Shown piece after piece: positions 14,962 to 24,347 of a stretch of DNA of 50,943 bases; within the stretch, counting starts at the first letter, position 1; each line of letters begins with the position of its first letter. A model generated the notes under the pieces. That model was not told where the DNA came from. It was given only the letters and a program-made list of their open reading frames with translations, and ran no database searches. The stretch spans positions 1-50,943 of the forward strand of contig JAQWFH010000010.1 in the NCBI GenBank assembly GCA_028704515.1, written 5' to 3'. Source of the stretch: Eubacteriales bacterium (GTDB taxonomy: Bacteria > Bacillota > Clostridia > Peptostreptococcales > Anaerovoracaceae). The translations under genes were made by a program, and so were the position numbers.

Positions 14962-17900
14962 ATGAAGGACATATTCGAAAATTCCATAAGGTTCGAGGAT
15001 ATAGGTAACTATGCGAAGGAGCAGCTGTTCTATGATATAAAGAGGGCGGCAATTTCCAAGGATGGCAAAACTTTATATATAGCAGTGCTTCTGAATTTTA
15101 TAATACCGTATGAAGCTCATTTGAAGATTGAGGATGAAATAAAATGCAGAATACCTCAAATTGAGGGCATAAGAATAGAATATATATATGAAAATATAAT
15201 AATGACAGAAGAAGAAATAACAAAATACGCCATAGGACATATCATAGGCGAGATAAACGGATCATTTGCTGCGATAACCAGGACGATAAGACAGGATGAT
15301 TATATACTTTCGGGAGATGAGCTGATAATAAAAGCAATAGGAGATTTAGCGGTCAGCACTCTCAATCGCGAAGTTTCTCCAAGGTTTGAAAATTTTTATC
15401 TCGAGCATTTTGGGCTTAAGCGAAAGGTGATATTTGAAAATCATATAGATGTGTACGAGGAAACGAAAAAGGAAATGGCTGTTTTGCATGAGGCCGAGCT
15501 TGAATGCAATAGAATTGCACAAGAAAATGCAGCAAAAAATGCGCCTCGTCAGGAAGAGCGGCAGACGTCTCAATTTGGTGGAGATAATTATTCCGGCAGA
15601 AAGCGCCGGCCGAAATATCAGCCTGTAAAAGGAAATATCATAATGGGGTCGGCGATAAAACAGGGTATTACATCGCTTGGAGAAATAAGTGTCGAGAGTG
15701 GAAACGTGGCGGCTGAAGGCGTACTGTTTAAAAAGACAATGCGACCAATTAAGAACGACCGATGTCTGGTCACTCTTCTTATAACTGATAAGAGGACGTC
15801 ATTATGTGTAAAATGCTTTACAGGACCGGAAAAATGGCAGGACATAGATGTAGAGCTACATGAAGGCGATTTTATAAAAATAAAGGGTGAAACACAATGG
15901 GATACATATGAAAATGTGCTTGTAGTAATGGCGTCATCCATAGAAAAGGGTAAAATTCAGCTTCGAGAAGATAATGCACCGGAAAAACGAGTGGAGCTAC
16001 ATTTACATACCAAGATGAGCCGAATGGACGGTCTGAATGAAGTTGCCGAGATTGTAAAGGTTGCGGCAAGGTGGGGCCAACCGGCCATAGCAATAACGGA
16101 CCATGCCGTGGTTCAATCATTCCCGGATGCCGCAGGTGCGGCAGCAAAGCTTAAAAAAGCAGGAAAAGAAATAAAGATATTATACGGTCTGGAAGGTTAT
16201 GTTTTTGACGATAAGGATTGCATTAAGGAAGACGGGACGATAGATTACAGGTCAAAGCCTACAAACCATATAATTTTGCTTGCAAAAAATCAAGAGGGCC
16301 TAAAAAACATATATAAGCTCGTGTCATATTCTCATATCGATTACTTTTATAAAAGACCGAGGCTGCCCAAGTCGGTTATTTCTGCCCACAGGGAGGGTAT
16401 CATTATAGGGTCTGCGTGTGAGGCAGGAGAGGTGTACAGAGCCGTTCTTGATGATTTACCTCTAAATGAAATAGAAGAGATCGCATCATTTTATGATTAT
16501 CTGGAGATACAACCCCTAGTCAACAATCGATTTATGATAGAAAAAGGAATCGTGCCGGGAAAAGAACGATTGATGGAGATAAATAAAAAAATCGTAGAGC
16601 TGGCGGATAGACTTGGCAAGCCTGCAGTCGCGACGACGGACGCACATTACAGTGAGCCCGAGGATGCAATTTACAGAAATATTCTATTTGCCGGTCAAGG
16701 ATATAAGGATGCGGAAAGCGGAGAAGGTCTTTACATGCGTACAACGGATGAAATGCTGGAAGAGTTTTCTTATCTGGGAGAAGAGACGGCTTATAGGATT
16801 GTAGTGGAAAATACGAAAGCTATAGCTGACAGTATAGCTGATATATTACCGGTTCCGAAAGGCAAATTTCCTCCGAAAATTGAAAATGCGGATGAGATCC
16901 TCTGGAAAACATGTATGGAAAAGGCGCATAGCATATATGGTGATCCATTGCCTGAGCTTATAGAGGAACGCTTGCATAAGGAGCTTAACTCAATAATCAG
17001 CAACGGATATTCAGTAATGTACGTTTCTGCGCAGATGCTGGTGGAAAAATCATTGGCGGACGGATATATAGTTGGCTCCAGAGGTTCCGTAGGCTCATCC
17101 TTTGCCGCTACAATGGCTGGCATTACTGAGGTAAACCCTCTCGAGCCGCATTACATTTGCCCTAAATGCAAGCATCTGATTTGGGGAGATGAGATTCATG
17201 AAAGAGGCAAATATGACTGCGGCGTAGATATGCCGGAGATGAAGTGTCCCAAGTGCGGGGAGATGATGAATCAGGATGGCTTTACTATACCGTTTGCAAC
17301 GTTTTTAGGGTTTGACGGCGATAAAGAGCCTGACATAGACCTTAATTTTGCGGGAGAATATCAGGCGACGGCGCACAAGTACGTAGATGAAATTTTTGGA
17401 GAGAAAAATGTTTTTAAAGCCGGAACGATAGGCACTATAGCCGATAAAACGGCATATGGCTTTGTAATGAAATATTTTGAGGAGAAAGGCCATTATGTAA
17501 ATAAATTTGAGATTGACCGTCTTGTAAAGAATTGTACCGGAGTAAAGAGGACGACAGGTCAGCATCCGGGCGGCATAATAATAGTTCCGGACGACCATGA
17601 AATATATGAATTTTGTCCCGTACAAAGACCTGCCAATGCTGAAAATTCGGAAATTATTACAACGCATTTTGATTACCATAAAATAGATAAGAACCTTTTA
17701 AAGCTCGACATTCTCGGGCATGATATTCCGTCAATGCTACATCATCTTCAAGATATGACGGGAGTTGATCCGCTCAGTATCCCTCTTAAAGATGAAAAGG
17801 TGAACAGTATATTTAACGGGACAGAGGAATTGGACATAAAAGATCCGGATTACAAATTTACGCATGGTAGCTTTGCGGTGCCTGAATTCGGAACAGCATT

Positions 17901-18750
17901 TGTAAGACGCATGCTCGACGACACAAAGCCGTCAAGGTTTGCGGATCTTGTTAGAATATCGGGATTTTCGCACGGGACGGATGTATGGCTCAACAACGCT
18001 CAAGAATTGATAAGAAACGGTACTGCCAACATGAGCGAAGTTATATCCACAAGAGATGATATAATGAACTATCTGATACTGAAGGGCATACCGAACAAAA
18101 CATCATTTAAAATAATGGAGGATGTAAGGAAAAACAGACCTCTGTCGGATGAGCAGCTTGAAATTATGAAAGAGCACAATGTACCGGAGTGGTATGTAAT
18201 ATCGTGCAAAAGGATACAATACATGTTTCCGAGGGCTCACGCAGTCGCTTATGTAATGATGTCATATCGTATGGCTTGGTTCAAGGTGTACTATCCAACT
18301 GCGTTTTATGCCTCTTATTTCACAATGAAGGTATCCAACTTCAGCGATGCGGTAATAATGAAGGGAAAGGATGCAGTACTGGCAAGAATTGATGAAATTG
18401 CAGCCAAAGGAAAGGGCGCGACCACAAAAGAAAATGATGAGGTGACAGTGCTCGAGGTGGCATATGAGATGTATGCAAGGGGATATGAATTTCTGCCGGC
18501 GCGTCTCGGGAAATCGCAGGCAAAAAAGTTTATATGCGATGAAGGAAAGGTCAGAATTCCATTCCGCGCTCTAGAGGGAATAGGTGATACGGCTGCCGAA
18601 AGTCTTGACCTCGAATACCGCCTTTGTCCGTATGAAACGGTTGAAGAAATATCCTTAAGGACAAAAGTTAACAAATCAGCGATGGAAACGTTGAGAATCC
18701 ATGGTGTTTTGGAAGGATTGCAGGAAACGGATCAAATATCGATGTTTTAG
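14962..18750 (+). CDS. polC: DNA polymerase III alpha subunit, PolC type, lacking the exonuclease domain
   Basis: PolC is the main replicative polymerase of low-GC Gram-positives. Domains in order: N-terminal domain (1-190), Lys/Arg-rich linker, OB fold (about 225-330), PHP domain (344-620), palm/fingers with GSRGSVGSSFAATMAG (near 707) and a zinc-finger-like CPKC...CPKC segment (near 733-770), catalytic Asp pair in DKEPDIDLNF (near 790), a third Asp in LKLDILGHD (near 913), and a C-terminal clamp motif QISMF. Canonical PolC has about 1,430-1,440 residues because a DnaQ-like 3'-5' exonuclease is inserted inside PHP. Here the chain has 1,262 residues and runs from GLEGYVFDD (409-417) through about 18 residues to NHIILLAKN (435-443), with no DxE exonuclease motif. 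The PHP ligands H347, H349, D356, H381, E411, H436, C486, D560 and H562 are all present. PHP-based proofreading is therefore plausible but inferred. Confidence 0.97.
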   Translation: MKDIFENSIRFEDIGNYAKEQLFYDIKRAAISKDGKTLYIAVLLNFIIPYEAHLKIEDEIKCRIPQIEGIRIEYIYENIIMTEEEITKYAIGHIIGEINGSFAAITRTIRQDDYILSGDELIIKAIGDLAVSTLNREVSPRFENFYLEHFGLKRKVIFENHIDVYEETKKEMAVLHEAELECNRIAQENAAKNAPRQEERQTSQFGGDNYSGRKRRPKYQPVKGNIIMGSAIKQGITSLGEISVESGNVAAEGVLFKKTMRPIKNDRCLVTLLITDKRTSLCVKCFTGPEKWQDIDVELHEGDFIKIKGETQWDTYENVLVVMASSIEKGKIQLREDNAPEKRVELHLHTKMSRMDGLNEVAEIVKVAARWGQPAIAITDHAVVQSFPDAAGAAAKLKKAGKEIKILYGLEGYVFDDKDCIKEDGTIDYRSKPTNHIILLAKNQEGLKNIYKLVSYSHIDYFYKRPRLPKSVISAHREGIIIGSACEAGEVYRAVLDDLPLNEIEEIASFYDYLEIQPLVNNRFMIEKGIVPGKERLMEINKKIVELADRLGKPAVATTDAHYSEPEDAIYRNILFAGQGYKDAESGEGLYMRTTDEMLEEFSYLGEETAYRIVVENTKAIADSIADILPVPKGKFPPKIENADEILWKTCMEKAHSIYGDPLPELIEERLHKELNSIISNGYSVMYVSAQMLVEKSLADGYIVGSRGSVGSSFAATMAGITEVNPLEPHYICPKCKHLIWGDEIHERGKYDCGVDMPEMKCPKCGEMMNQDGFTIPFATFLGFDGDKEPDIDLNFAGEYQATAHKYVDEIFGEKNVFKAGTIGTIADKTAYGFVMKYFEEKGHYVNKFEIDRLVKNCTGVKRTTGQHPGGIIIVPDDHEIYEFCPVQRPANAENSEIITTHFDYHKIDKNLLKLDILGHDIPSMLHHLQDMTGVDPLSIPLKDEKVNSIFNGTEELDIKDPDYKFTHGSFAVPEFGTAFVRRMLDDTKPSRFADLVRISGFSHGTDVWLNNAQELIRNGTANMSEVISTRDDIMNYLILKGIPNKTSFKIMEDVRKNRPLSDEQLEIMKEHNVPEWYVISCKRIQYMFPRAHAVAYVMMSYRMAWFKVYYPTAFYASYFTMKVSNFSDAVIMKGKDAVLARIDEIAAKGKGATTKENDEVTVLEVAYEMYARGYEFLPARLGKSQAKKFICDEGKVRIPFRALEGIGDTAAESLDLEYRLCPYETVEEISLRTKVNKSAMETLRIHGVLEGLQETDQISMF

Positions 18751-18782
18751 CATACAATTGTAAGGCAAAACCTCAAAAACGC

Positions 18783-18811
18783 TTGCAATTCCTATTTTTC
18801 CGTGATATAGT
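18783..18811 (+). promoter_or_regulatory. Promoter of the rimP-nusA-infB operon
   Basis: TTGCAA (18783-18788), 17 bases, then TATAGT (18806-18811), with TG at 18803-18804 giving an extended -10. It lies about 110 bases before rimP, leaving room for the hairpin leader. Confidence 0.7.
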
Positions 18812-18844
18812 AGTTGGTAGAAAACTAGTAGTGAATGGAGCAGA

Positions 18845-18870
18845 AGAGTGGGGAAGCCCACTCTTTCAAT
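18845..18870 (+). terminator. Terminator-like hairpin in the rimP leader (possible attenuator)
   Basis: AGAGTGGG (18845-18852) pairs perfectly with CCCACTCT (18857-18864) around GAAG, followed by a short T-rich run. It lies between the promoter and rimP, so it would act on the operon transcript rather than end polC. Because nusA, a termination factor, is in this operon, feedback by NusA is an attractive inference. Confidence 0.6.
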
Positions 18871-18922
18871 TTTGTATAGAGATATTGGACAACAAAAAGC
18901 ATAGAGTTCTATAGGAGGTAAA

Positions 18923-19408
18923 ATGGCGAAACAAAAGGTAACGGAGTTGATAACCGAGCTTCTTGAAAACTTTCTTGATGGCAAGGATCTCATTCTTTAC
19001 AATGTTGAGTTTGTCAAAGAAGGGAAAGACTGGTTTCTTAGAGTTTATTTAGATAAAACCGAAGATGAAGATGGAAAAGAGAGATACATTTCAACGGATG
19101 ATTGCGAGCTTGTAAGCCGTTGGCTCAGCAACGAGCTCGATGAAAAAGATCCGATAGAGCAAAATTACTATCTGGAAGTCTCGTCACCAGGGCTTGACAG
19201 AGTTTTGATAAAAGAAAAGGATTACGAAAGATTTAAAGGGAAGCCCGTTGAGATAAGACTATATAAAGCAATCGACGGAAAAAAGAATTTGAAGGGCATA
19301 CTGCAAGGATTAAATGACGGGATGGTATCTGTTGCTTTGACACAGGAAGATATAATGCAAATCCCTTTTGAATCTATTGCAAAAACAAAGCTTGAAGTAA
19401 TAATTTAA
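18923..19408 (+). CDS. rimP: Ribosome maturation factor RimP
   Basis: RimP assists 30S subunit assembly. The 161-residue length is typical. Conserved segments are EFVKEGKDWFLRVYLDKTE near residues 28-46, ISTDDCELVSRWLSNELDE near 56-74 and YYLEVSSPGLDRVL near 82-95, the last being the family signature, followed by a C-terminal Sm-like domain. TAGGAGGT precedes the ATG. It is the first gene of the rimP-nusA-ylxR-ylxQ-infB-rbfA operon, which is ordered the same way in Bacillus and Clostridium. Confidence 0.96.
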   Translation: MAKQKVTELITELLENFLDGKDLILYNVEFVKEGKDWFLRVYLDKTEDEDGKERYISTDDCELVSRWLSNELDEKDPIEQNYYLEVSSPGLDRVLIKEKDYERFKGKPVEIRLYKAIDGKKNLKGILQGLNDGMVSVALTQEDIMQIPFESIAKTKLEVII

Positions 19409-19435
19409 TCCGTAGAAGGAGGATATTAAAAGGAA

Positions 19436-20518
19436 ATGAACAGGGAATTTATGAGAGCCATTGAGGATCTGGAGAAAGAAAAACAGATATCAAAAGATAT
19501 TCTCATTGAGGCTATTGAGTCCGCTCTTGTATCTGCATATAAAAAGAATTATGGAACATCACAGAATGTTCGTGTTAACATAGATCGTGATACTGGAGAT
19601 ATCAATGTGTTCATGCGAAAGGACATAGTTGAAGATGATGAGCTTCAAGATGAAATCTATGAAATCCCGATAAGTGAAGCACTTGCAATAGACCCGAGGT
19701 ACGAGGTGGGCGATATAATAGAATACCAAGTAACACCGCGAGACTTTGGAAGAATTGCCGCTCAAACTGCGAAGCAAGTAGTCGTTCAGAGAATAAGGGA
19801 AGCCGAAAGAGGTCTCGTCTTTGAGGACTTTATCAAGAGGCAGGGTGAAATAATCACGGGAACTGTGCAAAGGATATCGCACGATACCATATATGTAGAT
19901 ATAGGAAGAACTGAAGGAATATTATCGGCAACAGAACAGGTACAGGGAGAAGAATTTGACATAAATTCAAGGATAAAGGTCTATGTCATGGATGTCAAGA
20001 GGACTACAAAAGGGCCTCAGGTATATTTATCGCGTTCGCATCCCGGGCTTGTAAGAAAGCTTTTTGAATTTGAGGTTCCGGAGATACAGGACGGAGTCGT
20101 AGAGATAAAAGGAATTGCAAGAGAAGCCGGCTCAAGAACAAAGATGGCGGTATACACGGAAAATATAGACGTTGATCCTGTAGGAGCATGCGTTGGGCCA
20201 CGCGGAGTCAGGGTACAAAACATAGTTGAAGAAATTTTCGGGGAAAAAATAGACATAATAACATGGGATGAAAACCCCGAAATACTTATAAGTAACGTGT
20301 TATCTCCGGCCAAAGTGGAAAAAGTAATCATACTATCGGAGGAAGAAAAAGCCGCCGTGGTCGTCGTTCCGGATTATCAGCTTTCATTGGCAATCGGAAA
20401 AGAAGGTCAAAATGTAAGACTTGCAGCAAAAGTCAGCGGATGGAAGATAGACATAAAATCGCACAGTAAATATTTTGAAGAAGAAGACAATATAGAGGAA
20501 TTCAGTGATGAAGGCTAA
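19436..20518 (+). CDS. nusA: Transcription termination/antitermination factor NusA
   Basis: NusA binds RNA polymerase and nascent RNA to control pausing and termination. The 360-residue protein has the N-terminal polymerase-binding domain (1-130), an S1 domain (about 135-200, GEIITGTVQRISHDTIYVDIG) and two KH domains (about 205-345) with DPVGACVGPRGVRVQNI near 245-261 and AIGKEGQNVRLAAKVSGWKI near 317-336. There is no C-terminal acidic repeat domain, as usual outside Proteobacteria. The stop overlaps the start of the ylxR gene. Confidence 0.97.
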   Translation: MNREFMRAIEDLEKEKQISKDILIEAIESALVSAYKKNYGTSQNVRVNIDRDTGDINVFMRKDIVEDDELQDEIYEIPISEALAIDPRYEVGDIIEYQVTPRDFGRIAAQTAKQVVVQRIREAERGLVFEDFIKRQGEIITGTVQRISHDTIYVDIGRTEGILSATEQVQGEEFDINSRIKVYVMDVKRTTKGPQVYLSRSHPGLVRKLFEFEVPEIQDGVVEIKGIAREAGSRTKMAVYTENIDVDPVGACVGPRGVRVQNIVEEIFGEKIDIITWDENPEILISNVLSPAKVEKVIILSEEEKAAVVVVPDYQLSLAIGKEGQNVRLAAKVSGWKIDIKSHSKYFEEEDNIEEFSDEG

Positions 20519-20783
20519 GAAATCACCGATGCGAAGATGCGCCGGATGTGGAGAATCTAAAGAAAAGAAGAGCCTCATAAGGATAGCCGGATATGAAGAT
20601 GAAATATCCATTGACCCTACAGGAAGAGCAAAGGGCAGAGGCGTATATCTGTGTGTGAACAACGAATGCCTTGAGAAAGCACATAAAAGGAAAGCAATAG
20701 GGAGAAGCCTTGGGATAGAGATGACCAACGAGCGTTATGAAGCCCTATTTGAGGAAATCAAAAAATATGAGAAGCAAATTTGA
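20508..20783 (+). CDS. ylxR: YlxR/RnpM RNA-binding protein
   Basis: A small basic protein of about 91 residues. It begins with a segment containing PMRRCAGC, which together with GRAKGRGVYLC near residues 41-51 is the signature of the YlxR (DUF448) family. The Bacillus homologue, renamed RnpM, binds RNase P RNA and modulates its activity. The ATG at 20508 is chosen over the adjacent GTG at 20505. The gene overlaps the end of nusA by 11 bases, and its own end overlaps the following ylxQ gene, so the three are translationally coupled. Confidence 0.92.
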   Translation: MKAKKSPMRRCAGCGESKEKKSLIRIAGYEDEISIDPTGRAKGRGVYLCVNNECLEKAHKRKAIGRSLGIEMTNERYEALFEEIKKYEKQI

Positions 20784-21090
20784 AAGCTATATAGGGTTTG
20801 CCGCGAAGTCGGGTAATTTGATTGCGGGTACGGCAGCCTGTGCTTCAAAAATTGAAAAAAGAAAAGCAAAACTTTTGTTGATCGCCGAGGATACAGCCGA
20901 AAGAACATTGGAAAAATTGCGGAATATAGCTGAAAAGGCAAATGTTCCGGTAAGAATATATGGTGATGCCTATGATTTATCAAAGATGATAGGCAAGCCG
21001 GGGAGAAATGTTTTCGTAATAACGGATGAAAAGTTTGCGAAAATTATAGTTGAACAAATAGATGCAAAAAAGGAGGAGGTGCTCGGATGA
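20767..21090 (+). CDS. ylxQ: L7Ae/L30e-family ribosome-associated protein YlxQ
   Basis: About 107 residues with the L7Ae fold that binds kink-turn [20 protein letters not shown] near residues 8-24 and [16 protein letters not shown] near 35-50 match the family. The start at ATG 20767 is supported by GAGGAA ten bases upstream and gives the [13 protein letters not shown]-terminus; an upstream in-frame ATG at 20737 would overlap ylxR more deeply. The stop overlaps the infB start by four bases (GGATGA). Confidence 0.9.
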   Translation: MRSKFESYIGFAAKSGNLIAGTAACASKIEKRKAKLLLIAEDTAERTLEKLRNIAEKANVPVRIYGDAYDLSKMIGKPGRNVFVITDEKFAKIIVEQIDAKKEEVLG

Positions 21091-23891
21091 CAATAAAAGT
21101 ATACGAACTTGCAAAAGAATTGAATGTTAGTAGTCAGGCTTTACTTGATAGAGCCAATTCAATGGGAATAGATGCAAAAGACGAAAAGAGCATTATTGCT
21201 GATATGGATGCTGTCGCAGTAAGGAATACCGTCAACAGAGGTAGAGCAGGGACTGAGACAAAGATAGTGAAGGTTGCAAACAAGAAAACTACAGAATCGG
21301 ATAATGAGCCTAAAATTGTTGTTAAGGCTGCTGCCATAAAGACATCTGCAAAGAAAGAGCCGCAGCAGCGCGGCGAATCGAGGGGTCAGCAAAAGCATCA
21401 GCAGACTCAAAGACCGCCTGTAGGCAAGCCTGTTGCTCCAAAAGAACTTGATGCAAGAGTTAAGCCACCTGTGGGCAAACCAATAATATCTAAGGATCTC
21501 GAACAGAGAACTCGGGAAAATGAAAAGAGAAAGCCGGAAACCGAGGAAAGAAAGCAGCATAACACAACAAGAAGCTACGATAAAAGAAGTACTCCGGAAC
21601 GTAAAAGCGAGCCGGGAAGTCATAGGCCACATCAAGATAGGCCGCATCAAGATAGGCCGCATCAAGATAGGCCACATCAAGACAGACCTCAGCAAGACAG
21701 GTCGGCAAGACCCCCAAGAGGTGATAACGCTCAAGGGTATGAAAGAAAAACCAGCGGTGAAAGAAGTCCCGGAAAGCCGGCAGCAGGCGGAAGACCTGCA
21801 AGGCCCGGGAATGACGGCAGAGATAGAAACCAATCAAATACAGGAAATCAAAGACCTTATAACAAGGGCGCGGCAGGTGCGGCGGGAAATCGCCCAAGCA
21901 GACCAGACAAACCTGATATGGGTGTTCCGGGTGGAAAGAGCAATGTAAAAAAAGGCGACAAGAAGAAAACCACTAAGGATAAAGAAAAAAATAAATTTGC
22001 AAAGATTGAGACACCAAGAGGCAAAAAGGATCCGGTTCGTACGCAACGTTCTCTTGAGAAAGCACCAAAACCAAAAAAACACATTAAGAAGGAAAAACCT
22101 GTGCAGGAACAAAATATAATCATAGAAGAGCTGCCGGCAGGAACTGTAGTAGTAACAGTACCTATTACCGTTGCCGGATTTTGCGAACAACTTCAGATAT
22201 CGACATCAACCGTTATAATGAAGCTCATGAAGCTCGGTATTATGGCTAATATAAATCAAAGCTTGGATGAAGATACAGTTGTCATTCTTGCAGAAGAAAT
22301 GGGTGTACCGGTAGTAATAGGAGATGTTGAAGGAAAGGCCCTTGAAGAAGGTCTTGAAACATTTGAAGATAAAGAAGAAGATCTGAAGTCTCGCCCGCCA
22401 ATCATCACAGTAATGGGTCACGTAGATCACGGTAAGACATCCTTGCTTGATGCAATAAGAAAAACTCATGTTACAGAGCGCGAATCAGGCGGAATAACTC
22501 AGCATATTGGGGCGTCAGAGGTAATGATTAACGGACATAAAATCGTATTCCTGGATACACCGGGTCACGAAGCGTTCACAGCGATGAGAGCAAGAGGTGC
22601 TCATGTCACAGATATGGCTGTTCTTGTAGTAGCAGCAGACGATTCTGTAAAACCGCAGACGATTGAATCTATCAGCCATGCAAAAGCAGCGGGAGTGCCT
22701 ATCATCGTAGCTATTAATAAGATGGATAAACCTAGTGCAAACCCCGATAGAGTTATGCAGGATTTGACAGAGCACGGTATACTTGTTGAAGCCTGGGGTG
22801 GAGATACAATTGCGGTTCCCGTATCTGCCAAGAGCGGAGAAGGAATAGTGAATTTATTAGAAATGATATTGCTACAGGCGGAGATGCTCGAATTAAAAGC
22901 GAATCCAAACAGATTAGCAATCGGAACGGTAATAGAAGCAAGACTCGACAAATCCAAAGGCCCTGTTGCTACACTTTTAGTGCTTAACGGTACCCTCCAA
23001 TCAGGCATGAGCATAGTCGCGGGAACAAGCTCCGGCAAGATAAGACTTATGACTAACTTTAGGGGAGAAAAAATTAAAAAAGCAGGCCCTGCAACGGCGG
23101 TGGAAATCCTCGGGCTTACCGATGTACCTGAGGCGGGAGATGAGTTTAACGCAGTAAAAGAAGACCGTATTGCAAGAGACATTGCGGAAAACAGAAAATC
23201 CAAGCTCAGAGAAGAGGTTCTTGCAAGGAACTCCAGCACAACACTTGAAGCTCTTTTCAGCCAAATACAGGAAGGTGAGATTAAAGAGCTCAACTTAATT
23301 ATAAAAGGTGACGTACAAGGCTCCGTCGGTGCTATAGTTTCTTCACTCGAAAAACTTAGAAACGAAAATGTAAGAGTAAAGATTCTTCACACGGGTGTAG
23401 GAACAGTTACAGAGTCGGATATAATGCTTGCAGGAACATCAGGAGCTGTAATAATAGGCTTCAATGTAAGGCCTAGCGTTGTGGTAGCAAACATGGCAGA
23501 GCATGAAGGCATAGAAATAAGAACCTACAGGGTTATTTACGACATAATAAATGATGTAGAAGCGTCAATGAAGGGCATGCTCGATCCGGAATACAAAGAG
23601 GTGGTTCTGGGTACTGTAGAAATAAGAGAGACGTTTAAAGTACCGGGTATCGGGATCATCGGAGGAGCATATGTAACGAACGGCAAGGCAGTAAGGAATG
23701 CCGAGGTACGCCTTGTTCGTGACGGAATAGTTATACACGAAGGTAAGATTTCCTCACTCAAGCGCTTTAAAGATGATGCAAAGGAAGTTAATCAAGGATA
23801 TGAGTGCGGTATCGGTATTGAAAACTATAACGATATAAAAGTGGGAGATATTATCGAGTGCTTTGAAATGCAGGAGATAAAGAGAGATTAA
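21087..23891 (+). CDS. infB: Translation initiation factor IF-2
   Basis: IF-2 is the GTPase that positions fMet-tRNA on the 30S subunit and joins the 50S. The 934-residue protein has a small N-terminal helical module (1-55), a long low-complexity basic linker (about 75-340; Pro, Arg, Gln and Lys rich), an IF2N module (about 355-420) and the G domain with GHVDHGKT at 444-451, DTPGHE and NKMD. Domains II, III and IV complete the C-terminus. GGAGG lies just before the ATG. The linker includes a five-residue tandem repeat. Long linkers in IF-2 vary between species and are not themselves unusual. Confidence 0.97.
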   Translation: MTIKVYELAKELNVSSQALLDRANSMGIDAKDEKSIIADMDAVAVRNTVNRGRAGTETKIVKVANKKTTESDNEPKIVVKAAAIKTSAKKEPQQRGESRGQQKHQQTQRPPVGKPVAPKELDARVKPPVGKPIISKDLEQRTRENEKRKPETEERKQHNTTRSYDKRSTPERKSEPGSHRPHQDRPHQDRPHQDRPHQDRPQQDRSARPPRGDNAQGYERKTSGERSPGKPAAGGRPARPGNDGRDRNQSNTGNQRPYNKGAAGAAGNRPSRPDKPDMGVPGGKSNVKKGDKKKTTKDKEKNKFAKIETPRGKKDPVRTQRSLEKAPKPKKHIKKEKPVQEQNIIIEELPAGTVVVTVPITVAGFCEQLQISTSTVIMKLMKLGIMANINQSLDEDTVVILAEEMGVPVVIGDVEGKALEEGLETFEDKEEDLKSRPPIITVMGHVDHGKTSLLDAIRKTHVTERESGGITQHIGASEVMINGHKIVFLDTPGHEAFTAMRARGAHVTDMAVLVVAADDSVKPQTIESISHAKAAGVPIIVAINKMDKPSANPDRVMQDLTEHGILVEAWGGDTIAVPVSAKSGEGIVNLLEMILLQAEMLELKANPNRLAIGTVIEARLDKSKGPVATLLVLNGTLQSGMSIVAGTSSGKIRLMTNFRGEKIKKAGPATAVEILGLTDVPEAGDEFNAVKEDRIARDIAENRKSKLREEVLARNSSTTLEALFSQIQEGEIKELNLIIKGDVQGSVGAIVSSLEKLRNENVRVKILHTGVGTVTESDIMLAGTSGAVIIGFNVRPSVVVANMAEHEGIEIRTYRVIYDIINDVEASMKGMLDPEYKEVVLGTVEIRETFKVPGIGIIGGAYVTNGKAVRNAEVRLVRDGIVIHEGKISSLKRFKDDAKEVNQGYECGIGIENYNDIKVGDIIECFEMQEIKRD
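21624..21698 (+). repeat. 15-bp tandem repeat inside infB encoding RPHQD
   Basis: Five consecutive 15-base units encode R-P-H-Q-D four times and then R-P-Q-Q-D (residues 180-204 of IF-2). The DNA units are nearly identical, differing by single transitions, which suggests recent slippage expansion in the disordered linker. Confidence 0.9.
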
Positions 23892-23905
23892 CGAAAGGGA
23901 TAAAC

Positions 23906-24346
23906 ATGGCAAAATCATATAGACAGGGGCGTTTAGGGGGAGAAATTAAAAAAATCATATCGCAACTGCTTTTGAGAGAAATAAAAGATCCGGCTCTAAA
24001 GGATAGAATGCTAAGCATTTCCGCTGTAGAAGTCACAAATGATAACAGCTATGCTACAGTATATATATCTGTTTTGGGCATGGGTAAGGATGCCGGAGAT
24101 GAGGAAAAAGAAAAAATCGTTGAAGGCTTTTCCAGAGCAAAGGGTCTGATAAAGCGAGAAATTGGTCGCTGTATGAGTATTCGACATGTTCCGGAGCTTA
24201 TATTTAAAATAGACAGCTCTATGGAATACGGAGCGCACATGTCAGGGATTATAGACAGCTTGGGTATTGAAAATTACAAGGCAGAAGACAGCGTTCCGCA
24301 AAAGGATACGGATAAGGAACTAGACGAAATATTAAAGGATTTATAA
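23906..24346 (+). CDS. rbfA: Ribosome-binding factor A
   Basis: RbfA is a KH-fold 30S assembly and cold-adaptation factor. The 146-residue protein contains the family pattern GGEIKKIISQLLLREIKDP near residues 11-29, followed by VEVTNDNSYATVYISVLG, and ELIFKIDSSMEYGAHMSGI near 94-112. It lies 14 bases after infB and one base before the DHH gene. The acidic C-terminal tail (about 125-146) is somewhat longer than the domain. Confidence 0.95.
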   Translation: MAKSYRQGRLGGEIKKIISQLLLREIKDPALKDRMLSISAVEVTNDNSYATVYISVLGMGKDAGDEEKEKIVEGFSRAKGLIKREIGRCMSIRHVPELIFKIDSSMEYGAHMSGIIDSLGIENYKAEDSVPQKDTDKELDEILKDL

Positions 24347-24347
24347 A

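Noticed and set aside
21624..21698. Tandem repeats considered as a CRISPR array
   Set aside because: The 15-bp units have no spacers and encode an in-frame peptide repeat within IF-2.
21159..21833. A 224-codon open frame on the - strand opposite infB
   Set aside because: It lies wholly antisense to the low-complexity IF-2 linker, where repeats and biased codons keep stops rare. There is no ribosome-binding site, and its product is a Leu/Ser/Phe-rich shadow.
22601..23293. A 230-codon open frame on the - strand opposite infB domain II
   Set aside because: Antisense to a highly conserved IF-2 region, with Ser/Leu/Ala-rich composition and no start signal; a shadow frame.
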